Shown: positions 1-6,508 of the stretch, piece after piece
Layout: each line of letters opens with the position of its first letter
Position numbering within the stretch: position 1 is the first letter of the stretch
Origin: Cryomorphaceae bacterium
GTDB taxonomy: Bacteria > Bacteroidota > Bacteroidia > Flavobacteriales > UBA7312
Assembly (NCBI GenBank): GCA_018608925.1
Contig: JABAYQ010000061.1
Coordinates: forward strand, 1-10,999
Direction: 5' to 3'
DNA length: 10,999 nt
Made by a program: the position numbers and the translations under genes
The notes under the pieces: model-generated
The model's database searches: none
The model's input: the letters and a program-made list of their open reading frames with translations, nothing else
What the model was told of the DNA's origin: nothing

Positions 1-265
1 GCATATATATGTATGCCACTTCGTACATTATAGAGCCGTCTTTTCCATTCATAGACAAACAAGCCATAAACTGTTCTAAAGCACCATCAAAATCACCTAA
101 GGTTTTAAGGCGCAAACCCTCAAAATAGAAACTTTGGTATTTTACAACATCAAACTCTATGTTTTTTTTAGCTTTTTCTAGAGAATAAAAAGGGTGGTTT
201 TGAGCACCAACCAATTGACTAATCCCTAATAAAAAAACAATAATTAAACTCTTATTTATTTTCAT
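1..265 (-). CDS. Secreted TPR-like protein, N-terminal part (cut by window edge)
   Basis: An open reading frame starts at ATG 263-265 and runs off the low-coordinate end after 88 codons with no stop. Residues 1-22 form a signal peptide (K-rich start, hydrophobic LIIVFLLGI, likely cleavage after GAQ). The visible mature part is helical; the stretch around residues 45-88 (FYFEGLRLKTLGDFDGALEQF and on) has the small/large residue spacing of a tetratricopeptide repeat, with the A-L-E-Q-F pattern typical of helix B. The start lies only 4 bases after the dut stop, so it is probably co-transcribed with dut. Secreted TPR proteins directly after dut are common in Bacteroidota (family knowledge). The exact function is unknown: it could be a periplasmic scaffold or an envelope-assembly factor. 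I am confident about the gene and signal peptide, and moderately confident about TPR. Confidence 0.75.
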   Translation of the reverse strand, partial: MKINKSLIIVFLLGISQLVGAQNHPFYSLEKAKKNIEFDVVKYQSFYFEGLRLKTLGDFDGALEQFMACLSMNGKDGSIMYEVAYIYM

Positions 266-269
266 AACA

Positions 270-707
270 TTATTTTGTTCCTGTAGATCCGAAACCGCCT
301 TCTCCTCGAATGGTTTCGCTCAATGATTCTTTAACGTTCCACTTAGGTTGTTGATGAGCAGCTATTACTAATTGAGCGATGCGCTCCCCATCTTCCACGA
401 TAAATTCTTTGTCTGATAGATTAACTAACAGAACGCCAATTTCTCCTCTATAGTCTGCATCAATGGTTCCAGGACTATTTAAAACGGTAATTCCTTTTTT
501 AAATGCTAATCCGCTTCTTGGTCTAACTTGCATTTCAAACCCTTGAGGAAGCTCCACAAACAAGCCTGTTTTAATCAAAGCTCTTTGAAGTGGCGCCAAC
601 ACAACAGCAGTGTCTAAATTAGCCCTAACATCCATTCCTGCAGAGTGGGTCGTTTCGTATTGTGGTAAGTCGTGTTTAGACTGGTTAATTACGTTAATGG
701 TTTGCAT
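270..707 (-). CDS. dut: dUTP diphosphatase (dUTPase)
   Basis: The gene encodes a cytoplasmic, Mg-dependent homotrimeric enzyme that hydrolyses dUTP to dUMP and pyrophosphate. This keeps uracil out of DNA and supplies dUMP for thymidylate synthesis. All five trimeric dUTPase motifs are visible in the 145-residue product: motif 1 AGMDVRA (23-29), motif 2 RPRSGLA (62-68), motif 3 [10 protein letters not shown] (80-89) with the catalytic Asp83 equivalent, motif 4 GERIAQLV (107-114), and the glycine-rich motif 5 [10 protein letters not shown] (134-143) that closes over the nucleotide. Length is normal for the family. The ATG start leaves 16 bases after the flippase stop, and the next gene starts 4 bases after the dut stop, so it sits inside an operon. 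Nothing is missing; it should be functional. Confidence 0.97.
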   Translation of the reverse strand: MQTINVINQSKHDLPQYETTHSAGMDVRANLDTAVVLAPLQRALIKTGLFVELPQGFEMQVRPRSGLAFKKGITVLNSPGTIDADYRGEIGVLLVNLSDKEFIVEDGERIAQLVIAAHQQPKWNVKESLSETIRGEGGFGSTGTK

Positions 708-723
708 GCTGTTTAATCAAAAG

Positions 724-2190
724 TTATGGATTGGAAATTACTCTTTTTTTGGGTTTCTCTAATAAAATAGCAGCTCCAATAAAAATAAGAAGATAAACAG
801 TATTTATTACCATTCCCATATCTACAAAAGTGCTTAATAAATAAAGGCCTAAACTAAAAAATAAATAAAAACTTATTCTAGAAATAGAATACGGAATAGG
901 ATAGTACTTTTTTGAAAGCAAATAAGAGACCACCGTCATAGAAAAATAACAAATTAAAGTTGCCCAGGCCGCTCCTTCAAAACCCATGGAAGGAATAAAC
1001 ATAAAGTTAAAAACTACCGTTAACAAGGCTCCAAAAATGGAGAGATAAGCTCCGTATTTAGTTCGCTCAGAAAGCTTGTACCAAACTGATAGATTATAAT
1101 AGATACCCAAAAACAAATTTGCAAATAAAAGAATAGGCACGACTAACTTACCTCTAGGGTCCTGAAATTCGGAACCAATAAAGTTTTTAATAATGTCGAA
1201 ATATAACATCGATCCTAAAAAGATAATAGAGGTTACGATGGTAAAGTATTTTAAAACTCGGGCGTATAGCTCTTTCGAATTTTTCTCTTTCTCTTGAGCG
1301 AAGAAAAAAGGTTCGGCTGCAAAACGAAAAGTCTGAACAAACAGAGTCATAATTATAGACAGTTTGTAGAATGCACTATAAATTCCTATTTCAGAAGTAG
1401 CAATATCTGAAGGCAATAAATACTGTAAAATGATTCTGTCTATGGTTTCATTAGCAATTCCGGCAAGACCAGCAATCATTAGTGGTGAAGCATAAACCAA
1501 CATCTTTTTCCACAAAAGCTTATCAAATGATTTAAAGTTGCCGAACATTTCTGGAAGAAGCAAAATTATGGTTACTACACTGGCTACTAAGTTGGCAATG
1601 AAGATATAGCCAATTCCTATTTCGGGATTGTATATTTTTTCAATAAGTGTAGCAGACTGCAAGTCGTTTTCTATAGCAAAATCGCAGTAAATAATAAAGA
1701 AAAGGTTGAGCCCGATGTTTATAAATATGTTTAATAAACGAACTACTGCAAAGCGAATGGCTTTATTCTGCTGACGCAGCTTAGCAAAAGAAATGGAAGA
1801 AATCGCATCAAGTCCAATTATTAAAGCAAAGTATTTTATGTATTCGGGATGATCTCCAAAACGAATCGTATTTGCAATTTCTTGACTAAAGAAACATGCA
1901 ATAAACATAAACAAAGTAGAGGAAGCAATAATAGAAAGTAGCGTGGTGCTGTATACTTTCTTTTTATCAGTTTCCAGGTGAGAGAATCGGAAGAAAGCTG
2001 TTTCCATACCATAGGTTAATATCACTACAAAAAAAGCAACATAAGCATATAGTATAGTGGTCTCTCCATACTCTACAGTTGTAAAATATCTAGTATATAG
2101 AGGAACTAGTAGGAAGTTGAGTAAACGACCTACTATACTGCTCAAACCATAAATGGCTGTTTGACCTAATAATTTTTTTAGGGGATTCAA
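724..2190 (-). CDS. Polysaccharide flippase of the MOP superfamily (Wzx-like), TTG start
   Basis: The 488-residue product is an integral membrane protein with about 12-14 hydrophobic helices. It begins with a short basic N-terminus, then the segment QTAIYGLSSIVGR (10-22) and LLVPLYTRYF, which is characteristic of Wzx/MurJ-type lipid-linked oligosaccharide flippases of Bacteroidota. It ends in a basic tail (KPKKRV). The likely role is moving undecaprenyl-linked O-antigen, capsule or exopolysaccharide units across the inner membrane. No glycosyltransferases are nearby, so the substrate cannot be named. The start codon is TTG at 2188-2190: there is no in-frame ATG between the upstream stop (2206-2208) and residue 62, and the conserved MNPLKK-type N-terminus begins exactly here. 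It starts 8 bases after the ancestral stop of the disrupted crotonase gene. Confidence 0.88.
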   Translation of the reverse strand: MNPLKKLLGQTAIYGLSSIVGRLLNFLLVPLYTRYFTTVEYGETTILYAYVAFFVVILTYGMETAFFRFSHLETDKKKVYSTTLLSIIASSTLFMFIACFFSQEIANTIRFGDHPEYIKYFALIIGLDAISSISFAKLRQQNKAIRFAVVRLLNIFINIGLNLFFIIYCDFAIENDLQSATLIEKIYNPEIGIGYIFIANLVASVVTIILLLPEMFGNFKSFDKLLWKKMLVYASPLMIAGLAGIANETIDRIILQYLLPSDIATSEIGIYSAFYKLSIIMTLFVQTFRFAAEPFFFAQEKEKNSKELYARVLKYFTIVTSIIFLGSMLYFDIIKNFIGSEFQDPRGKLVVPILLFANLFLGIYYNLSVWYKLSERTKYGAYLSIFGALLTVVFNFMFIPSMGFEGAAWATLICYFSMTVVSYLLSKKYYPIPYSISRISFYLFFSLGLYLLSTFVDMGMVINTVYLLIFIGAAILLEKPKKRVISNP

Positions 2191-2198
2191 ATTATATG

Positions 2199-2916
2199 CT
2201 AAAAGTTAGGCTTTCTTTTTTCCAAAAAAGCTGTGGTTCCTTCTTTATCCGCCATCACCAAAACCAGCATTTACCGATTTTATTGCGAAAGCAATTGCAT
2301 TAGGCGAATTTCTAGCAATCTTTTTGGCTAATTTTTGAGCGCTCTCCATTAATTCGTCTAGTGTGCAAACTTGATTAACCAAACCCCACTGCATAGCGCT
2401 CTGTGCGTCTATCATTTGAGCGCTAGTAATCATTTCCATCGCCTTTCCTTTTCCTACTAATTGAGCTAAACGCTGTGTTCCGCCATAGCCAGGAATAACG
2501 CCTAAAGACACTTCAGGTAATCCTAATTTAGATGTATCACTAGCTATTCGGATATGGCAAGACATTGCAAGCTCCAAGCCGCCGCCTAAAGCAAAGCCAT
2601 TAACCGCAGCAATAACCGGGGTGGACAACTGCTCTACTAAATTAAATAAAAGGTATTGGCCATCGCGAGCTAAATCTGCTCCTTGTGTTTTGTTGAAATG
2701 AGCAAATTCTTTAATGTCTGCTCCAGCAACAAAAGCTTTAGTTCCTTGTCCGCTTAAAATAATACACCTTGTTTCATTATCTCTGTCCGCTTTTAAAAAA
2801 GCATCGTTTAACTCTTCAATCGTTTCTTTATTAAGAGCGTTTAGTTGAGAGGGGCGATTTATTAAAATAGTACAAATTGGTTTTTCAGTACTTACTATAA
2901 TATTTTGGTAACTCAT
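2199..2916 (-). pseudogene. Enoyl-CoA hydratase/isomerase (crotonase family), frame-disrupted near the C-terminus
   Basis: Crotonase-fold enzymes hydrate or isomerise enoyl-CoA thioesters in fatty-acid and related metabolism. From ATG 2914-2916 the frame encodes 223 residues with oxyanion-hole segments AGADIKE (64-70) and GGGLELA (111-117), and both catalytic glutamates, Glu115 and Glu135 (GLPEVSLG). The frame runs ...SVNAGFGDGG and stops at 2245-2247. The expected family ending, DKEGTTAFLEKRKPNF and a TAG stop, is present at 2199-2252 but in a different frame. The combined span of 718 bases is not a multiple of three. With a usual length of about 257-261 residues, roughly 20 residues are missing between NAGF and the tail. 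The missing and shifted part forms the C-terminal helices that build the oligomer and cap the CoA site, so activity is doubtful. An upstream TTG (2941-2943) extension is unlikely because it falls on the promoter. An assembly error is the main alternative. Confidence 0.85.
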
Positions 2917-2940
2917 AAATAGAAAAATAATAATTAGCAG

Positions 2941-2948
2941 CAAAGATA
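2941..2948 (-). promoter_or_regulatory. Putative Bacteroidota -7 promoter element for the crotonase-flippase-dut unit
   Basis: The minus strand reads TATCTTTG, an exact match to the Bacteroidota -7 consensus TAnnTTTG. It lies 24 bases upstream of the crotonase ATG, which would give a short leader. No clear TTTG/TTG -33 element stands at the usual distance, so the call rests on one box and position. It is the only gene-poor gap (about 90 bases) before this gene group. Confidence 0.4.
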
Positions 2949-3009
2949 GTTTTTTACTGAAACAGATGAGCTGAGCAAAAAACAGAAAAAAGTATAATCT
3001 TAGTATGTA

Positions 3010-3978
3010 CTAGTCATTAGAAACAAAAGAAGAATCATTCAAAGCGATTAGAAAAGCAATAAGGTCTTGTTTTTGATCTTGACTGATATCGAATGGTTGA
3101 ATGAGTGGATCTTGGTTAAAATGTCCTTTAGCGCCACTGCTGTAATGGTCAATAACCTGCTCTAAGCTCTCAAAGGAACCATCGTGCATATATGGAGCGC
3201 TAAAGCCAATGTTTCTAAGCGTAGGTGTTTTAAAAATGGCTTGGTCTTCGGTTTTTTTTGTAAGCCTTGCTCGACCTTGATCAGTATAGTTGGTGTATAG
3301 TCCGTTGTTGGTTAAGCGGCTATCGCTAAAATTAAACCCTCCATGGCAAGAGGCACAATACAGATCGTCAAAAAACAAATTCATTCCTCTAATTTCGGAA
3401 TCGTTTAAAGCAGTCTTGTTTCCTTGGTAAAAATATTGATCGTAAGGCGAATTACCACTAATTAGAGTTCGTTCGTAACAAGCGATAGCATAGGCTATTA
3501 CTTGAGGGCTTGGTTCGCTATTGTAAGCATCCTTACTTAGCGAAACATAAAGAGAATCTTGTTTCATACGCTCGGCAATAAGAAGAATATGAAAATCAAA
3601 TTCGTTGTGCTCATGAATAGGAATTTTAACTTGTGTTTCTAGACTAGGGTTTAGTCCATCGAGCAAGAAGTAAGGTTGATAAGCTACATTAGTAAGAGTC
3701 GGAGCGTTTCTACTTACTTGTCTCCCTTTAATGCCAACGCTTTTTTGTCTTCCATCGCTAAAAGCAAATTGGGGCTGGTGGCAGCTAGCGCAAGAAAGAG
3801 AAGAGTCACGCGACATCATATTATCGAAAAACAATTTCTTTCCTAACGCAACCCTAGAATCAGATAATTGGTTGTCTTCTGGAATAAATGGGGTAGGAAA
3901 ACCTTTAGGTATAAACAAAGAATAGGGGTCTGAAAAGACCCCTATAAAAATGTATATTAAAAGTAATATTATCCTCAT
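3010..3978 (-). CDS. Di-heme cytochrome c peroxidase, MauG/MbnH-like superfamily
   Basis: A 322-residue exported c-type cytochrome. The N-terminal hydrophobic stretch (residues 2-16, no lipobox) is a signal peptide. Two heme c attachment motifs are seen: C63-A-S-C66-H67 and C208-A-S-C211-H212. Between and after them are family landmarks: LGKKLFFD (45-52), NAPTLTN (91-97), YERTL (168-172), PTLRN (252-256) and APYMHDGSF (261-269). Length suits bacterial CcpA/MauG enzymes. Such proteins either reduce hydrogen peroxide in the periplasm or, in the MauG and MbnH branches, oxidise residues of a partner protein. Its ATG overlaps the TGA of the MbnP-like gene by 4 bases (ATGA), which implies translational coupling and favours an MbnH-like maturase role; a plain peroxidase remains possible. 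No convincing terminator follows it. Confidence 0.9.
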   Translation of the reverse strand: MRIILLLIYIFIGVFSDPYSLFIPKGFPTPFIPEDNQLSDSRVALGKKLFFDNMMSRDSSLSCASCHQPQFAFSDGRQKSVGIKGRQVSRNAPTLTNVAYQPYFLLDGLNPSLETQVKIPIHEHNEFDFHILLIAERMKQDSLYVSLSKDAYNSEPSPQVIAYAIACYERTLISGNSPYDQYFYQGNKTALNDSEIRGMNLFFDDLYCASCHGGFNFSDSRLTNNGLYTNYTDQGRARLTKKTEDQAIFKTPTLRNIGFSAPYMHDGSFESLEQVIDHYSSGAKGHFNQDPLIQPFDISQDQKQDLIAFLIALNDSSFVSND

Positions 3979-4955
3979 TTAGTTACCACAAATCGTTTGC
4001 TCTGAGAGTTGGTCAACCCATCAAATTTAGCAATATAGGTTCCACTATTTAATTCTTTGAGAATGAAATAATTTCCTTCATGATTTAGGTTTTTGTCTTG
4101 ATAAACAACACGACCAGACATATCATAAACAGAAATAGAATAAGTCTGTTTGTCTGCTAGCTTATAGCTAAGTACTGGTGCGTATGACATGCTGTAATCA
4201 ACATGAATGTAAGATGGTGTTTGTAGGGAAGATGCAGAGGCTGCAATTCCTGTTACAAAAACATTATTCGATGTTGTATTTTGCATGTATGCATTATGTG
4301 CTTGAGTATTTCCGTGGTTAATTCCTATTACATCTAAATCAAGAAGTCCAATCCATCTATCCAAAAAAACTTGTACAGATAAGTCTATCTGACCAGAGTT
4401 AGCCGCACTATTGAAATTAAGCTCTACAGCTGTTAAAAGGTCGTCTCCAAATCCTCTAAATTCGAAGTTGCTATTTGGCTCTCCATCTTCATTGTCATCA
4501 ATTGCACCGTTCAAATCAAAAAAGAAGTAGCCTGATGGCCATCCCCAATCCATTAAAGGAGCTTGAGGGCCAAGAGGATGCGAAGGCAAAAAAGCGTTGC
4601 TATTACCATGGTTGGCATCATAGTCAACACCAACATCAAAGCGTAATTTCTCAACCACGTCAATATTATAGCTTCCTAAGTCATAAGAAGAAATATTAGC
4701 ATGTGCTAAAACATATACTTCATCTAAAACAGTAAGCTGGCCGCCATCATGAACAATTTCAAGAGAAGATAAATAATACCTTACTCTAGAAAATTCCAAG
4801 GATTTTCCTTGACTTGATGTATATGTTTGTCCGTATACGAATGCTTGATCATTAAAAGAATGATTAAGGTCTAGGTTAATTTGATTTTGAGCGAAGCCTA
4901 GCGAAGAGATGAAAAGAAAAGCTGTGGCAAAACCGCTACTAAAAAATAATTTCAT
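3975..4955 (-). CDS. MbnP-like (copper-binding family) secreted protein with T9SS C-terminal sorting domain
   Basis: The 326-residue product has a signal peptide (about 1-23, ending GFAQ). An MbnP-like domain follows at about 26-238, recognised by FSRVRYYLSSLEI (55-67) and by HPLGPQAPLMDWGWPSGY (126-143), with His126, Trp137 and Trp139. Further histidines (His32, His214, His220) could bind metal. The last about 70 residues (VYDMSGRVVYQ at 277-287, LNSGTYIAKF at 302-311, basic end KRFVVTK) form a type A T9SS sorting domain, so the protein should cross the outer membrane by type IX secretion and be anchored or released at the surface. In methanotrophs MbnP binds copper and carries a kynurenine made from Trp by the di-heme enzyme MbnH (family knowledge). 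The neighbouring di-heme gene fits that pairing; copper binding here is inferred. Confidence 0.82.
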   Translation of the reverse strand: MKLFFSSGFATAFLFISSLGFAQNQINLDLNHSFNDQAFVYGQTYTSSQGKSLEFSRVRYYLSSLEIVHDGGQLTVLDEVYVLAHANISSYDLGSYNIDVVEKLRFDVGVDYDANHGNSNAFLPSHPLGPQAPLMDWGWPSGYFFFDLNGAIDDNEDGEPNSNFEFRGFGDDLLTAVELNFNSAANSGQIDLSVQVFLDRWIGLLDLDVIGINHGNTQAHNAYMQNTTSNNVFVTGIAASASSLQTPSYIHVDYSMSYAPVLSYKLADKQTYSISVYDMSGRVVYQDKNLNHEGNYFILKELNSGTYIAKFDGLTNSQSKRFVVTK

Positions 4956-4957
4956 AA

Positions 4958-5512
4958 TTATCTAACGTTTAATGATTTACGAATAGTACCATCTTGGTAT
5001 TGTAAAATATGTATTTGGTTGGGTTCGATTTTGTCAATTTTCTGACCGAATAAATTATATACAGCTACAACAGGATTGGATCCATTATTATACCACTGAC
5101 TAATATCGGTTACATCACTAGCAATCCCTCTCCAGGTTACGGTATCGACAATAGAACTATTAATTGTGATTTCCATTTTAACAAGGCCTTCACCCGCAAC
5201 ATTGTTTGGGTAAAAATGACAGTTTAGGTATTGTTGGCTACTTGCCTCAAACGATCCTGTTCCAGACGTTATGCCTGGCGCAAAACAAGAAGGAAAGCAG
5301 TTAGAGAACTCCCATTCAGAAGGCATAGAATCTTGAACAATAACCCACTCTACCGTTAGCGCTTGTTCAGCATTAAAAAAAGTGTTAGCATAAAAATCAT
5401 CAACAGAGCTAGCATCAGTAAACTCTATATAATGATCATCAATAGAATACTGAGCAAAGCCAATAAAGGGAATTAAAATAAAGCTTAGGCAAAAAAGTAA
5501 ATTTGTTTTCAT
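4958..5512 (-). CDS. Short secreted protein with T9SS-type C-terminal tail, function unknown
   Basis: The 184-residue product has a signal peptide (1-20, ending GFA), then a beta-rich domain (about 25-135) with EWEFSNC (66-72), Cys72, Cys76, Cys98 and FYPNN (100-104). The end (VYNLFGQKID at 151-160, QYQDGTIRKSLNVR at 171-184) resembles the type A sorting domain of T9SS cargo, though compact. I do not recognise the central domain beyond a general likeness to short Ig-like or cupredoxin-like modules in Bacteroidota secreted proteins. It is first in a three-gene unit: its stop is 2 bases before the MbnP-like start, so it is probably made with that protein and the di-heme peroxidase. The Cys pair (72/76) could form a disulfide or bind metal. 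That is speculation, as is a role as partner of the MbnP-like protein. Confidence 0.7.
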   Translation of the reverse strand: MKTNLLFCLSFILIPFIGFAQYSIDDHYIEFTDASSVDDFYANTFFNAEQALTVEWVIVQDSMPSEWEFSNCFPSCFAPGITSGTGSFEASSQQYLNCHFYPNNVAGEGLVKMEITINSSIVDTVTWRGIASDVTDISQWYNNGSNPVVAVYNLFGQKIDKIEPNQIHILQYQDGTIRKSLNVR

Positions 5513-5538
5513 AATAACTGTATGTTTTAATAATTAAT

Positions 5539-5570
5539 CGAATTTAGTAATAAAAAGCTAATTGAAGCAA
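5539..5570 (-). promoter_or_regulatory. Possible promoter of the T9SS/MbnP/peroxidase unit
   Basis: On the minus strand TTG (5568-5570) is followed after 21 bases by TAAATTCG (5539-5546), one mismatch from the Bacteroidota -7 box TAnnTTTG. The spacing is slightly long. It lies between the atpG terminator and the first gene's ATG (5510-5512), where a promoter must exist if the terminator is efficient. Weak evidence from sequence alone. Confidence 0.3.
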
Positions 5571-5599
5571 GACAGACTAAATGTTCTTACGTACCCACC

Positions 5600-5626
5600 A
5601 AAAAAAGCCTGGTTAAAAACCAGGCT
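5600..5626 (-). terminator. Rho-independent terminator of the atp operon
   Basis: A perfect 7-bp stem, AGCCTGG (5606-5612) with CCAGGCT (5620-5626), encloses a 7-base loop. In the minus-strand direction it is followed at once by six T residues (5605-5600). It begins 25 bases after the atpG stop, so it closes the atp operon and separates it from the secreted-protein unit. The plus-strand side lacks a T run, so it should act in one direction only. Confidence 0.9.
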
Positions 5627-5651
5627 CTAAGATAGTTGTTTTATATAAAAA

Positions 5652-6506
5652 TTATCCGTTTAGGGCTTCCGCACCACCTACGATCTCTAATATCTCGTTT
5701 GTAATAGCTGCTTGTCTTGCTTTGTTATAAGTCAATTTTAGCTCCTTTCTTAATTCTCCCGCGTTGTCTGTAGCTTTGTGCATTGCAGTCATCCTAGCTC
5801 CGTGCTCCGAAGCGTAAGAGTCTAAGACCGCTTTAAAAAGCTGAATTTTTAACGACTTAGGAATTAAATCTATAACAATTTCTTCCTTAGATGGTTCGAA
5901 AATATAATCGCCTATAGAAACAGATTCATCGCTTGGAGTTTCTACTGGCAAAAAGCTTTCTGCCATTATCAACTGAGAAGCTGCGTTTTTAAACTGATTG
6001 TAAACCAAAACTACTTTGTCGTATTTACCACTAACATACTGATCCATAATAGACTCAGCAATTAACGATGTGTTTTCGAAAGTAAGATCGTTAAACAATT
6101 GGTCATGAGAAGAAGCAACATTATAGCCGTTTTTAGCAAAAAATTCACTTCCTTTTTTTCCGATAGTCAAGAAACTAACCGACTCAAAGTTTTTACTTTC
6201 AGCAACTGCTTTCTTAATAATGTTAGAGTTGAATGCACCACACAAACCTCTATTGGATGTAACTACTACAAACAATACGTTTTTTATGTCTCTTACATCC
6301 GAAAACTGTCCGCCTTCCGAACCTTCAAGAGTCGAACTAAGGTTTACCAATAGCTCTCTCAGCTTGTTAGCATAAGGTCGCATTTGGGTAATCGCGTCCT
6401 GCGCTCTTTTTAATTTGGCAGCAGACACCATTTTCATTGCACTAGTAATCTGCATGGTAGAACCAACAGAAGTAATTCGTGCACGTATGTCTTTTAAATT
6501 AGCCAT
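5652..6506 (-). CDS. atpG: ATP synthase F1 gamma subunit
   Basis: The gamma subunit is the central rotor shaft of F1; it couples c-ring rotation to conformational change in the alpha3beta3 head. The 284-residue product has the N-terminal coiled-coil helix (DIRARITSVGSTMQITSAMK, 6-25), the SNRGLCGAFN motif (84-93) of the globular domain, and the C-terminal family signature ITNEILEIVGGAEA (268-281), which forms the other half of the coiled coil. Length is normal. The start is 2 bases after the atpA stop. It is the last gene of this operon and is followed by an intrinsic terminator. In many other bacteria atpD and atpC would come next; here they do not, which is the usual split arrangement in Bacteroidota. 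Confidence 0.97.
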   Translation of the reverse strand: MANLKDIRARITSVGSTMQITSAMKMVSAAKLKRAQDAITQMRPYANKLRELLVNLSSTLEGSEGGQFSDVRDIKNVLFVVVTSNRGLCGAFNSNIIKKAVAESKNFESVSFLTIGKKGSEFFAKNGYNVASSHDQLFNDLTFENTSLIAESIMDQYVSGKYDKVVLVYNQFKNAASQLIMAESFLPVETPSDESVSIGDYIFEPSKEEIVIDLIPKSLKIQLFKAVLDSYASEHGARMTAMHKATDNAGELRKELKLTYNKARQAAITNEILEIVGGAEALNG

Positions 6507-6508
6507 AA

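Noticed and set aside
2917..2943. N-terminal extension of the crotonase from TTG 2941-2943 (MLLIIIFLF)
   Set aside because: Crotonases of this type start at MSYQN-like sequences, a hydrophobic leader would be odd for a cytoplasmic enzyme, and the TTG overlaps the putative promoter box.
3001..3012. Short palindrome TAGTATGTACTA at the di-heme peroxidase stop, with T-rich DNA downstream
   Set aside because: The stem is only 5 bp with a 2-base centre and is not directly followed by a T run. It is too weak to call a terminator, so read-through into the crotonase gene is left open.
3731..3925. Plus-strand open frame of 64 codons
   Set aside because: It lies wholly inside the di-heme peroxidase gene, with no family features, and is a shadow frame. 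The same holds for the plus-strand frames at 4475-4699, 6099-6353, 6555-6746, 7632-7946 and 8959-9183.
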